This document shows, piece after piece, positions 31,698 through 40,053 of a stretch of DNA of 41,093 nt. Made by a program: the position numbers and the translations under genes. This DNA comes from a virus. The notes under the pieces are model-generated. The model had not been told where the DNA came from, ran no database searches, and saw only the letters and a list, made by a program, of their open reading frames with translations. The stretch is from the IMG/VR virus record IMGVR_UViG_3300039308_000010, positions 1 through 41,093 of that record; one strand, written 5' to 3'. Within the stretch, counting starts at the first letter, position 1. Every line of letters begins with the position of its first letter.

Positions 31698-32285
31698 TTA
31701 TTCAAATTGTATTTCAAACTGAGGTTCAAAGAAGTTGGGCTCTGTTCCATCACCTGTATCTAAGTCGGCCCAAATTGAGGAATCTACGGTGTAAGAGAAA
31801 GGACATGCAAACTGGAAAGTAAAAAGCCATCCGTGGAAATGTTGAGGTAAGGAAGGAGGAGCCAGTGGTGTATAAGGGATATCAGCAATATTAAAGTTTA
31901 CCAGTTTACCAGGTACAATGCCTCCTTTGCCCCCAGTTTTCTTTCCATCGGTTCTTACCCTTGCCAGAATATCAATACCGATCCGCTTACACTTTTCCCT
32001 GAGTAGCGCAACCTCCTCCTGCGTTTTAGCTTTTCCGATGATAGAGAAAGAACCATTAATAGTATCGACATAGTTATTGGTGCCGTTATCATCGAGAACA
32101 CCTTCAGGAGTATCTAAAAGCATGAAGGGAGGCTGAAGCTTGTTATTAATAGCTTCATCAACCTCATCCCAATCAAAAGGATTATCAACATAGAAAAAGG
32201 ATTTCTTTTTATCCTTTCCATGCAGTATTTCCTTATGCTGAGTAGCAAGGTTCTGAAAGTAGTTTTTGTATTCCTGCTCGGTCAT
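31698..32285 (-). CDS. Hypothetical virion-region protein (195 aa)
   Basis: Acidic N-terminus, KKKSFFYVDNPFDWDEVDEAI, then a domain with GGKGGIVPGK and SLPQHFHGWLFTFQFACPF. The layout resembles small tail-terminator or neck proteins, but no clear family match. It overlaps its upstream neighbour by 4 nt and lies directly before the collagen fibre gene. Confidence 0.65.
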   Translation of the reverse strand: MTEQEYKNYFQNLATQHKEILHGKDKKKSFFYVDNPFDWDEVDEAINNKLQPPFMLLDTPEGVLDDNGTNNYVDTINGSFSIIGKAKTQEEVALLREKCKRIGIDILARVRTDGKKTGGKGGIVPGKLVNFNIADIPYTPLAPPSLPQHFHGWLFTFQFACPFSYTVDSSIWADLDTGDGTEPNFFEPQFEIQFE

Positions 32286-33067
32286 GATTTAGCATTAAGG
32301 CGTTCAACTTCTTTTACGGTTTCAAGTAAATGCTCTAAGAAGTCATAAAGCATGGCGCTGTTGGTTTCTTCGAATGTTCCAAACTTACCACCGGCAATTG
32401 TTCTGATAATTCCATTGAAATCAAAAAGCTCTTTACTTGGAGTATCACTTTTGCTGGTTGGAAGCTTAGAGAGATAATTGGCATGGATAAAGCCACGGCA
32501 GCCTTCGTAATTCAGAAGCGTAGCCTGGCGAAACTTGCGGGACAAAGATTTCAGGCGCTTAGCTCGGTTTCTTATCCCGTATTCGGTTATATCTTCGCGA
32601 ATGTCTTTATCTATCAAACCCTTTCTTTTGGCCCTGTAAAGGGTAGCAATAAGCAAATCAAGATATTCATCCTGTCCGGTCTTTATGTATGCCTGATAGT
32701 AAAGTTCCGTTCTTCGAAATTCTGCTATAGTAATGTTTCCGAGTCTGTCTTCAGGTCCGTAATAATTACGGAAGCCGCAACCTATCTGCGGAATTACCCA
32801 CTTCACTAAATTGTTCTTTTCGAATAAGAATTTTATTGTTGGTGCCAGCTCCACCTTTTGAGATTCCGGAATTAGAAAGAATTCCATAGGCGGGATGCCA
32901 TACATAGCAATCAAAGCCAAGCGAATCGCATTATCAATACTAAGCTTCTTAAGGCAGATAGCAGCCCAGGCAATAAGCTGTTTCTCATTCAACTCATTCC
33001 AATGGGATGGAGCTGTATAAGTAACCTTTTTTTTAGTGATAGAATTGATAGCGATAACCTTATTCAT
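32282..33067 (-). CDS. Hypothetical virion-region protein (261 aa)
   Basis: Start at the ATG at 33067 (MNKVIAINSITKKKV), which overlaps the stop of a 32-residue gene as ATGA. The frame continues upstream to a TTG at 33211, but that part is occupied by two short coupled genes in another frame. The protein is helical, with a basic middle (YGIRNRAKRLKSLSRKFRQATLL). No family recognised; a neck or tail adaptor role is possible. Confidence 0.65.
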   Translation of the reverse strand: MNKVIAINSITKKKVTYTAPSHWNELNEKQLIAWAAICLKKLSIDNAIRLALIAMYGIPPMEFFLIPESQKVELAPTIKFLFEKNNLVKWVIPQIGCGFRNYYGPEDRLGNITIAEFRRTELYYQAYIKTGQDEYLDLLIATLYRAKRKGLIDKDIREDITEYGIRNRAKRLKSLSRKFRQATLLNYEGCRGFIHANYLSKLPTSKSDTPSKELFDFNGIIRTIAGGKFGTFEETNSAMLYDFLEHLLETVKEVERLNAKS

Positions 33068-33162
33068 AATATGAAGGAAGCGATAAGAATCATAGTAAAG
33101 GCGATGGAAGCGCCCAGAAAGAAACCCATCCAAAACATTATCTGGGCAATTTTTGGAATCAT
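33064..33162 (-). CDS. 32-residue transmembrane peptide, holin candidate
   Basis: Read directly from the minus strand: MIPKIAQIMFWMGFFL, then GASIAFTMILIASFIL and stop. It is almost wholly hydrophobic, one membrane span. Its ATG overlaps the stop of the 35-residue gene (ATGA), and its own stop overlaps the start of the 261-residue gene (ATGA). The double coupling argues that it is real although very short. In a lysis cassette next to the endolysin a tiny membrane peptide is a candidate pinholin or holin. No homology could be checked. Confidence 0.5.
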   Translation of the reverse strand: MIPKIAQIMFWMGFFLGASIAFTMILIASFIL

Positions 33163-33266
33163 ACTTCTTTATTCTTGCGAGCTTCTTTTGCCTTTTTAAT
33201 TTCTGAAGCAACCGTTAAGATGATTTCGAATATTAATCCCAGTGTTGACTTGAATTTACTTTTCAT
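33159..33266 (-). CDS. 35-residue peptide in the lysis cassette
   Basis: Read as MKSKFKSTLGLIFEII, LTVASEIKKAKEARKNKEV, stop. Amphipathic with a hydrophobic middle and a very basic C-terminus. It starts within the stop of the 61-residue gene (TAATG) and ends with ATGA into the 32-residue gene. No family recognised; possibly a holin, antiholin or membrane-associated peptide. Confidence 0.5.
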   Translation of the reverse strand: MKSKFKSTLGLIFEIILTVASEIKKAKEARKNKEV

Positions 33267-33451
33267 TACTGTAAGGCTTTATTTAGTTTCTCCGTCGAAA
33301 CTTGTAAATGGTCAATAGAAGAATTCAAAGAGTCTATACTAGTTACAAATGCCCTTAACTCAGGGGCTATTACCTTTTTTTGCCGAGACTTTTCTACAGC
33401 GCCACCAGTTAAGACTACAAAGGCGCAAAGGCATACTAAAACCTTTTTCAT
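33266..33451 (-). CDS. Small exported protein of the lysis cassette (61 aa)
   Basis: Signal-peptide-like N-terminus (MKKVLVCLCAFVVLTGG) followed by a basic patch and an amphipathic helix (AFVTSIDSLNSSIDHLQVSTEKLNKAL). No lipobox at the expected place, so it is not a clear outer-membrane spanin. It lies between the membrane protein at 33453-33719 and two tiny coupled genes. A spanin-like role is a hypothesis. Confidence 0.6.
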   Translation of the reverse strand: MKKVLVCLCAFVVLTGGAVEKSRQKKVIAPELRAFVTSIDSLNSSIDHLQVSTEKLNKALQ

Positions 33452-33452
33452 G

Positions 33453-33719
33453 TTATCTATTTTGATTCATAATGTTGTTTGCAAGCGTATCCACCTTATC
33501 AGCGGCTTTATTTACTCGTTTCAAGGTTGGGTCAACATAGATGATCATCTTTTCATACAATTCCTTCTGCATTTCGTCCTTCTCTTTGTATAGCTGGTCT
33601 ACCTTCCTTGATAAGCTCCAGTTAACTGCTAGTGAAAGGGAAAGAAAGCCAATCATAATTCCTGACCTTAACCATTTTGGTATTTGAAAAATTGAAAATT
33701 CCCTTTCCTGAGCGTTCAT
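33453..33719 (-). CDS. Membrane-anchored coiled-coil protein, i-spanin-like
   Basis: One transmembrane segment at about residues 17-35 (LRSGIMIGFLSLSLAVNWSL), then a coiled coil (KVDQLYKEKDEMQKELYEKM) and a second helix to the end. The topology (N-in, periplasmic coiled coil) is that of inner-membrane spanins, and it directly follows the endolysin gene. Role assigned from topology and context only. Confidence 0.65.
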   Translation of the reverse strand: MNAQEREFSIFQIPKWLRSGIMIGFLSLSLAVNWSLSRKVDQLYKEKDEMQKELYEKMIIYVDPTLKRVNKAADKVDTLANNIMNQNR

Positions 33720-33722
33720 TAT

Positions 33723-34289
33723 TTATGCTGCATGTTTTAAAAATTGAGCGTACGCCCGTCCTAGTTTCCCTGCGTAATCATTCTTTTGATAAAGTGGGCC
33801 GTTGTAAGCTTTAGCGAATGCATCCCAATTCTTTGCCCTCAATTCATCATCAAGCCTCACGCTTTTTACATACATAGCAAAAGCTATTAAATGATTCCCC
33901 TCATCCACTTTTAAAAAGTCCACGAATTCACCTACTGATTTGAACCCGCAGGAAGAATGATTAAATCCCATAATCTGGAATCTCCCAAAAGATGTTGCCA
34001 GCATGGCAGCTTTAGGATCTAGTTTAAAAGCTTCGTTGAACCGATTATAAGAGGCTTCACCAAAAGCAGAATATTTCTCTGTCCATTTGGGATAGGAAAG
34101 ATGCGGATGGCTCTTATCGTACTTGCCTTTTGTTAGCTTATGAAATTGATGCCCTTCAAACTTGATAACCAGTTTGCCGGATTTAAGGAAGCCACTGCCA
34201 CTACTTTCTACCGTACCTACTGCTTTTATTGCTGCCACATCGCAAACCAATAGAGCAGCTGCCATTCTGTATTTTTCTTCAGTTATCAT
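33723..34289 (-). CDS. Endolysin, N-acetylmuramidase (DUF3380-like)
   Basis: 188 residues with no signal peptide. VGTVESSGSGFLKSGKLVIKFEGHQFHKLT contains Glu28, the expected acid catalyst, and the KFEGH segment of the N-acetylmuramidase family. Further family features are YPKWTEKYSAFGEASYNRFNEAF, SFGRFQIMGFNHSSCGF and WDAFAKAYNGPLY. It cuts the peptidoglycan glycan chain at lysis. It overlaps the preceding virion gene by 4 nt (ATGA) and opens the lysis cassette. Confidence 0.9.
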   Translation of the reverse strand: MITEEKYRMAAALLVCDVAAIKAVGTVESSGSGFLKSGKLVIKFEGHQFHKLTKGKYDKSHPHLSYPKWTEKYSAFGEASYNRFNEAFKLDPKAAMLATSFGRFQIMGFNHSSCGFKSVGEFVDFLKVDEGNHLIAFAMYVKSVRLDDELRAKNWDAFAKAYNGPLYQKNDYAGKLGRAYAQFLKHAA

Positions 34290-35263
34290 ATAAAGTAAAG
34301 GCCGGATGAAGGATTAGTATTGATAGAAGCCAGAGAAGCAGCGGTGCTTTCTTCGTAGCCTGCAAATTCTTCTTTATGCTTGTTTAGCCACTTGCGAAGG
34401 CTTTCAAGGTCAGCTTCGCTTTGGTTTACCAGCTTATTCATGGACAGCTGCAAACGATTTAATTCTGCTGGGTTTCTATTCTCTACGTTACCGGAAATAC
34501 CACCAACAGTATCGCTGTAGGTGTAAGCGCCCGTGGCATCCAGATTTACCAGTTTATAAGGAATAGCTTCAGCAAGGGTACGCGAGCCAACTACTTTACG
34601 AATCCGTTTTAATAAGTCTTTTTGCGGGTCAGTAAGCGTATTATTAAGAATGGCTGCCCGTAACTGGTCGGTAACATCTTCACCTAGAAGCGGCTCAATG
34701 AATTCTACTTCTATATTGGCAAGGATGCTACTAAGCGAAGCAAATAGTTCAGCACTTACAGGAAGCGTTTGAGGGAAGTCGCGGGAAGAGTTTATGAATA
34801 AACAACGATTGATTTTATGATTATCAGAAGCGCCGTAAGTAGCAAAGTCGGCAATGTTCAGCTCAAGGAAATCAACCGCAAGCTCTAAAGCATTGTACCC
34901 ATCAGCAATACACTGCCTGCGGAACTGCATTAGCTTTTTATCCGAAGCAGGAAGACGTTTATCTGACTTGGTGACATTGATACCAGCATCAGATATCTCT
35001 AAAGCTCCTGAATTAGAGAAATAGCCTAAAGCAAAGTTTACTTCTGCCTTTTGCAGAATGAATATGGCTGTTTCCAGCTTGCTACCGGGTTCTACAGTTT
35101 CCAATGCTGCAATCAATTCAGCATAGAAAGCTCTGCCGACAGCAGGTATAATATGTTGCTCTATTCCGTCGGTAAGAAATGATTCAATTGATTCTATTTC
35201 AAAGCCTGCAGAAACAGAACTGAAATGTTTTTTAATGTCTTGGTTGGTAGTAATTAAGCGCAT
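34286..35263 (-). CDS. Head-tail connector region protein (DUF6712-like)
   Basis: 325 residues, mostly helical, with a duplicated look: an N-terminal half with FLTDGIEQHIIPAVGRAFYAELI and a second with ILANIEVEFIEPLLGEDVTDQL, both followed by helices. This layout reminds me of DUF6712, a family next to portal genes in Bacteroidota phages. The ATG overlaps the portal stop. A head completion or adaptor role is inferred. Confidence 0.6.
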   Translation of the reverse strand: MRLITTNQDIKKHFSSVSAGFEIESIESFLTDGIEQHIIPAVGRAFYAELIAALETVEPGSKLETAIFILQKAEVNFALGYFSNSGALEISDAGINVTKSDKRLPASDKKLMQFRRQCIADGYNALELAVDFLELNIADFATYGASDNHKINRCLFINSSRDFPQTLPVSAELFASLSSILANIEVEFIEPLLGEDVTDQLRAAILNNTLTDPQKDLLKRIRKVVGSRTLAEAIPYKLVNLDATGAYTYSDTVGGISGNVENRNPAELNRLQLSMNKLVNQSEADLESLRKWLNKHKEEFAGYEESTAASLASINTNPSSGLYFI

Positions 35264-36600
35264 TAGTTATTTCCCTCCTTTGCTGTCTGGTGAGTATTAT
35301 CAAGCGTATCAATGGAAATTTCAGTGAATTTGAAGCGAAGGCGTGGGTATTTCGTCTTCCAACCATTGTAGCGAGCAATGAAGTTCAACGGTTCAAGAAT
35401 TACATCCCGGTAAGGTCGTTGAAGTGCTACGTAGATATTGAAAGCAACTCGTTTATCAGAACCGGAACCACCACCCATATTTTTACCAGGGCCGTTACCT
35501 ACAAGCGTTGGATCTAAACCGAGCGAACGCATCAAGTGAGCTGAAGCTTCCTGCGAATCTTCCAGATACATTCCATCTTTCATACGCTCATCAATCGGAA
35601 CTATGTTCCAGCTTTTAATCTCTTCGCCGCCTCTGGTTGTACCAACTTCAGTGAGAATCGATTTCCCAGCGTTCTTCTGTCCGGTAAGCGTATTGTTTAT
35701 TTCAGTTAGCTTTTGCTTTTTGATTTCAGCTTTAAATTCAGGCTTTTGAGAATCCCAATCCGGATAGAGCGAATACCAGTAAGTGACAGGAATTTCAATC
35801 TTGTACTTCAAACTGATTTGGTTCTGCATTAAAGCCTGCTTAAACTCAGGAATCTTAAATGCTACATCAAGCCATTTAGATGTACGTATTCCATCCCATG
35901 GAGCTAATTGATAGTAAGCTTTACCAGGTGAAGGATATGATATTGGATAGATAAACTGCTTAAGACCAGAATCAGCTTTCACTGCATCAACCAAAAGCGG
36001 CTGATAAGGATCTACAACTTTAAGTTTAATGGCATCTGCTACTTTTGCATCTGGCCAGCTTGAAGCGATGAAACATGATTCGATAATACCTTTCTTATTC
36101 ATCTTACCCCATCTGCACCAAGAAGCATCTTGCGTACCGAGATAAGCGATTTTTGAACCGTCAGCATTTTTGATGAGCTCGGGAAACACATTCCAAAACC
36201 AGAAGAAATCATTAGAAGCTTCTCGCATGTAGCGTTTGAAAGTTTCCTGATCCAGAAAATCAAGTATTTCTTCATCCCAAATCAGTTTTTCTTCGACTTT
36301 CCCTGTCTCAGGATTTAAAAACAACTCATAAGGAAGTACTTCGAGCCCCTGCAATGCTCTCGCTTTCCAGTCGAGCAGGGCAGGAAGCTCTGTACTTTTC
36401 TCAGCTAACTCAATAATTACTTGCGGAAAATTATTGTCTTCACCCCAGAAGGATATCTCATTGCTAGAACCACCACCGGTTTCTTTAACTACCGGAGAAC
36501 GAGGAGCAACAACAGGCTCTGAAGCCATGGAAACAATAATTCCATGCTCAATTAGTAAAGCTGCTTCGCCATGTCCTGCTAGTATTACTTTCTCGCTCAT
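35263..36600 (-). CDS. Portal protein
   Basis: 445 residues, with the portal-like mix of helices and strands: ALLDWKARALQGLEVLPYEL near residue 75, FNPIISYPSPGK-like loops, a long stem helix, then SAHLMRSLGLDPTLVGN and a Gly-rich loop (GPGKNMGGGSGSDKR) before FNIYVALQRPYRDVILEPLNFIARYNGW. The last element, a catch-all clip/stem segment, is typical of Bacteroidota portal proteins. It follows terminase in the gene order and should form the DNA entry ring. Confidence 0.75.
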   Translation of the reverse strand: MSEKVILAGHGEAALLIEHGIIVSMASEPVVAPRSPVVKETGGGSSNEISFWGEDNNFPQVIIELAEKSTELPALLDWKARALQGLEVLPYELFLNPETGKVEEKLIWDEEILDFLDQETFKRYMREASNDFFWFWNVFPELIKNADGSKIAYLGTQDASWCRWGKMNKKGIIESCFIASSWPDAKVADAIKLKVVDPYQPLLVDAVKADSGLKQFIYPISYPSPGKAYYQLAPWDGIRTSKWLDVAFKIPEFKQALMQNQISLKYKIEIPVTYWYSLYPDWDSQKPEFKAEIKKQKLTEINNTLTGQKNAGKSILTEVGTTRGGEEIKSWNIVPIDERMKDGMYLEDSQEASAHLMRSLGLDPTLVGNGPGKNMGGGSGSDKRVAFNIYVALQRPYRDVILEPLNFIARYNGWKTKYPRLRFKFTEISIDTLDNTHQTAKEGNN

Positions 36601-36899
36601 TATAAAGTGATTTGCATTTGGTTGAATCGGGTAACCAGCAAAGGATGAATCTTTAAAATTCTATCGCCTTTAGCTGATTTGATATTCCTGGTGTAGTTCT
36701 CAAAATGATTCGGGTTTCTTGAATCACTGTTGCTTTTACCTCCGCCTACAAGCACTGCTTCAGCAAGGGTTATTTTTTCCCCACCAGTATTTTTCTTTTG
36801 GTCACAGGTAACGAAGGTTATTGAAAACGGAATAGGCTCGCCATCGCTGGTTCGCATTGCCATTGTCTTTAACATATCCGCTACTCTGATTAAATCCAT
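36600..36899 (-). CDS. Small protein ahead of portal (99 aa)
   Basis: Basic beta-rich protein with PFSITFVTCDQKKNTGGEKITLAEAVLVGGG and a C-terminal RILKIHPLLVTRFNQMQITL. First gene of the portal-lysis operon, its ATG 4 nt after the -7 element of late promoter P2. Similar small proteins lie at this place in related phages; function unknown. Confidence 0.7.
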   Translation of the reverse strand: MDLIRVADMLKTMAMRTSDGEPIPFSITFVTCDQKKNTGGEKITLAEAVLVGGGKSNSDSRNPNHFENYTRNIKSAKGDRILKIHPLLVTRFNQMQITL

Positions 36900-36903
36900 T
36901 AAC

Positions 36904-36940
36904 CAAAAGTCTCCAAATACACACGCGCACGAAAGGACAG
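36904..36940 (-). promoter_or_regulatory. Late promoter P2, portal operon
   Basis: Minus strand: CTGTCCTTTC (36931-36940), 19 nt, GACTTTTG (36904-36911), then 4 nt to the ATG at 36899. Leaderless mRNA predicted. Confidence 0.75.
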
Positions 36941-37129
36941 GGAAATGAGGGCAGAAATATCAACTCAATCCTTCGCAGTGAGATTTTTTGCAACTATTTG
37001 AGTATCAATGAGGGGGGGTTAAACTGAGTCAAAAGCAGTTACACCGACACCAAGTTGACCACGCCACGCACTATCCGAGAGGGAAAGTAAATCGGAGTGT
37101 TTTTGCGATATATGAATGAGGGGGTATGG

Positions 37130-37150
37130 GTGCCCGTGGGGCTTGGGCAC
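37130..37150 (-). terminator. Hairpin at the end of the terminase gene
   Basis: GTGCCC pairs with GGGCAC around a 9-nt loop, ending at the terminase stop codon. There is no T run, so it may be a weak terminator or an mRNA stabiliser. The 250-bp gap below it also holds a direct repeat, TATCAATGAGGGGG (37003-37016) and TATGAATGAGGGGG (37111-37124). Confidence 0.45.
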
Positions 37151-38781
37151 TACGATGAGAAGATTAGGTCTCCCTGCACATCTGCGAAGCCATACTCATG
37201 CTTGTTGGCTCCAATGTATAAGGTATCTAGTGCATCACCTTGGTGAGGTGCTTCTTCTTGGGGAAAGTTAGAGTTCTTCTCTGGTCGCTTGTCTTTCTCG
37301 AAGCCGTTCTTTCCCTGTACAACTCCGGTGCGTTGCATTGATACGATAACAGAAGCAGCGTTATCTTTATTGAACTTAACAGGTTTAAACCTTGGATCTC
37401 GTTCAGTGAATACAGCTCCCCACATCCGGTACCTGGTCTCGTGCCTTGGTTGTTGACCAATATAGATACGGTTAACCTTCCAACCTTTCTTTGTTAAGTA
37501 AGCGCTTACGATATCAGCTAAGGTTTCGTTCCTTGAACTGTCAGTTTGCATGGAGGTATGGTCATAGTAGTAGTTGACCTCCTTGCAATTGTGATGCGTG
37601 TAATAGTTGGTGAAGTCTTCCAGCACATCTTGCACCAGCTTAGGAGCTTTAACATACATGGACTTTATAACACGGAAGGTGTTATGCATGGATTGAGCTA
37701 TCACTAAGCTATTGATGCTGGCATTGTGATCCATACCAATATCAAGTGGCATTCCTTTGATCAGGTCTCCATCTTTGCGGCAATCGCTAATTGTACCAGA
37801 TGGAAGATACAAGCCTAAGCTATCGATGTAGTTATAATCGTACGCATTATAAGTATGATGGTCTTCATCAAACAGACCGTAAAAGCCATTCTCAATATGG
37901 ATAAGTCGACGGTTAAGAATAGCTGCTTGAAATACCGGCCACATCAATTCTCTTCGCCATTGCTTTATCTGGTCTTCACCTAAAATTTGAATATTATCGA
38001 GAGAGGAAGCTTCAGAATAGTATACCAGGTCTTTCCGGAGAGCATTAAGCACAAAAGCGTAATCATTCATTTTACGCATCAGCCACTTCTTGCGGGGAGC
38101 AGTAGTTTGCGGAAGCTGGCACTCCAATTTCAGTTTGTTGTAGGCTAATTGAATATTGATAACCTGAGCAACTTTCCCTTTATCCATCTGCTGCTCTTTT
38201 TCGAATATCCATTTACCATCAGCATTTGTTGGCATGTCAGTATACATGGTTACCATGTGATGCTCTGCTAAATGACCGAAAAACTCTCGGTTACCACGAT
38301 TGGTAGGAGCAATATCATCCATATATCGCTTGTGGTTCATCAGCTTCACCTCATCAGCAGCCATAGCATCAAGAGATTTACCGTTAGCAAGTCCAGGTCT
38401 ATCTTGTGATATCAGATGAAAAACGTGGCCATTGTACCAGAAGATTGAATGTTCAGGGGAAAGTACCGGATAAATGGCTTTAGGAATGTTATACTTTTTA
38501 TCGGGGAATCTTCGAAACCAGTAATGAACTCCTTCATAATAACCGAATTTCTCCCATGACTTAAGTAAGGGAGGAAGTGTTCTATCAAGAAGTTGCATGT
38601 AAGTAGCGCCAACAATACCGGTAGCGCCGCGAGGCATAACGTTTGCAGCGTGGGAAGTTCTATCAGCAAAAGGACCTTGCGTTTTTCCGGTACCACGACC
38701 CCAAACTCCGTATTCCTCTTTGGCTCTTACTAGGTGAGCTTTGCGCTGCGGTTTATTTAGCCAGATTTTAACCTTCCTCAA
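37150..38781 (-). CDS. terL: Terminase large subunit
   Basis: 543 residues. ATPase: Walker A WGRGTGKT (27-34), Walker B LDAMAADE (137-144) with the catalytic Glu. Nuclease of RNase H fold: Asp347/Asp351 in PLDIGMDHN, Asp407 in NYYYDHTS and Asp516/Asp519 in HQGDALDT. It drives DNA into the procapsid and cuts it. It overlaps the small-subunit gene by 14 bp. Cutting mode (cos or headful) cannot be decided from the sequence. Confidence 0.93.
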   Translation of the reverse strand: MRKVKIWLNKPQRKAHLVRAKEEYGVWGRGTGKTQGPFADRTSHAANVMPRGATGIVGATYMQLLDRTLPPLLKSWEKFGYYEGVHYWFRRFPDKKYNIPKAIYPVLSPEHSIFWYNGHVFHLISQDRPGLANGKSLDAMAADEVKLMNHKRYMDDIAPTNRGNREFFGHLAEHHMVTMYTDMPTNADGKWIFEKEQQMDKGKVAQVINIQLAYNKLKLECQLPQTTAPRKKWLMRKMNDYAFVLNALRKDLVYYSEASSLDNIQILGEDQIKQWRRELMWPVFQAAILNRRLIHIENGFYGLFDEDHHTYNAYDYNYIDSLGLYLPSGTISDCRKDGDLIKGMPLDIGMDHNASINSLVIAQSMHNTFRVIKSMYVKAPKLVQDVLEDFTNYYTHHNCKEVNYYYDHTSMQTDSSRNETLADIVSAYLTKKGWKVNRIYIGQQPRHETRYRMWGAVFTERDPRFKPVKFNKDNAASVIVSMQRTGVVQGKNGFEKDKRPEKNSNFPQEEAPHQGDALDTLYIGANKHEYGFADVQGDLIFSS

Positions 38782-39418
38782 AATCTACCTCCTCTGCATC
38801 ATCTGTAACAGCATCAAGAATGTTCTTCTTGAATGATTGCTTAAGCTTATTTACAACATCATCCGGATTATCAATTTTCTCGAAACCAAGTTCAGAAGGG
38901 TCATCAACGATAATAAGCTCAGTCGGTTGAAGCAGATCGGCGTTCATTGTTTCCGGATCTACACGGTCTAAGCCTCTTATCTTGGCAAGCTCCCGAAAGA
39001 AAGCTGCAGCAGACTTAAAATCTCCCATGCTTACAGCTAAATGCATAAATTCTTCACCCTGAAGTATCATTTGACCTCTGGCAAATTCTTTATCTTCCCT
39101 TCCTTCAACGGAAAGGAAAAATTGCTTAGCCATTGCTATGTCTACATAAGCTTGCCTGTGACTTATTCCGAACTTCTCAACCAACCACTCAACTAGTTCC
39201 TTATATCGAATAGGACGGTTAAAAACATGTATTTTTTTATTGACTGTTTTCTTTACAATTTGACCTTCTTTAAGTCGATTGTCTGCCTCCGTAATTCTTT
39301 CAAGAATTTTCTTGTCAGACTCGCTAAGTTGGTCGAGCTTATGCTCAATATGTGCTCTTAAAATTCGGTCTAGGGGTGTGTCTTGACCTATATTTTTTGC
39401 TTTAATTAATTTATCCAC
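38768..39418 (-). CDS. terS: Terminase small subunit (probable)
   Basis: 216 residues. The middle holds a helix-turn-helix-like part (YKELVEWLVEKFGISHRQAYVDIAMAKQFF), followed by helices suited to oligomerisation and an acidic C-terminus (DAVTDDAEEVDFEEG) that may contact the large subunit. Position immediately upstream of terL with overlap supports the call. It should recognise the packaging site. Confidence 0.75.
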   Translation of the reverse strand: MDKLIKAKNIGQDTPLDRILRAHIEHKLDQLSESDKKILERITEADNRLKEGQIVKKTVNKKIHVFNRPIRYKELVEWLVEKFGISHRQAYVDIAMAKQFFLSVEGREDKEFARGQMILQGEEFMHLAVSMGDFKSAAAFFRELAKIRGLDRVDPETMNADLLQPTELIIVDDPSELGFEKIDNPDDVVNKLKQSFKKNILDAVTDDAEEVDFEEG

Positions 39419-40049
39419 GCTTCAACTCCTTCTTCATTTCGTCAAGTTGTGTCTGGCTGGTTTTTATTAACTCCAAAGTTTTTTCCGGATTACGACACTT
39501 GCCAGAAGCGTACCTAGCTTTCGCCTTGCTAATTGTTTGATGTAATAGTTGGATTGATTGAGATGTACTTCTTTTAGGAGGCTCGGGCTTTGGTTCTAAC
39601 ACAGGGAAAGTTCCATTTTCATCGTAAAAGTCCAACTGCATCCAAATTTCTTTAATCTGGCTATCGAGGGAAAGTATCTGCTTTGCGGTAAGATGAAGAA
39701 CATCCTGCTTTTTCTCATAATCAAGCTGAGCCATGTTCCTTTTCAGTTGATCATACTTCCTGCTCAGTGTTTGCTTAAGCTGCAAGTACTTCTCAATGTC
39801 TTTGGATTTATCAGCGATAGGAGCAGCTTTCGGTTCTTGTATCTTGATATTTGCTACCTGCTTTTGAGGGATGGCAGGTGTAGCTGGTGCGAGAACTTCT
39901 AACTCTGCAACCAGCTTCTTTAAGTTGTATGGCGTAGGTCCCGCTGTTAAAAGCGTTTTGAAGAAATTGTTAGTGCCGAACTTTTTATAAAGCTCGACAC
40001 CCTTGGTGAAATCTCTTTCCGATTTGAGCCACGCGAGTATATCCTGCAT
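39411..40049 (-). CDS. Coiled-coil protein ahead of terminase (212 aa)
   Basis: The N-terminal ~40 residues (ILAWLKSERDFTKGVELYKKFGTNNFFKTLL) are typical of a protein often found before terminase in Bacteroidota phages. A Pro/Ala-rich linker (60-80) leads to a long coiled coil (about 85-130) and a basic C-terminus. It overlaps terS by 8 bp. First gene downstream of late promoter P1. Function unknown. Confidence 0.7.
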   Translation of the reverse strand: MQDILAWLKSERDFTKGVELYKKFGTNNFFKTLLTAGPTPYNLKKLVAELEVLAPATPAIPQKQVANIKIQEPKAAPIADKSKDIEKYLQLKQTLSRKYDQLKRNMAQLDYEKKQDVLHLTAKQILSLDSQIKEIWMQLDFYDENGTFPVLEPKPEPPKRSTSQSIQLLHQTISKAKARYASGKCRNPEKTLELIKTSQTQLDEMKKELKRG

Positions 40050-40053
40050 GGCT

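Noticed and set aside
31792-31807. GAGAAAGGACATGCAA as another copy of the late promoter element
   Set aside because: It lies inside a coding region, has only a partial match, and no suitable -7 element was seen.
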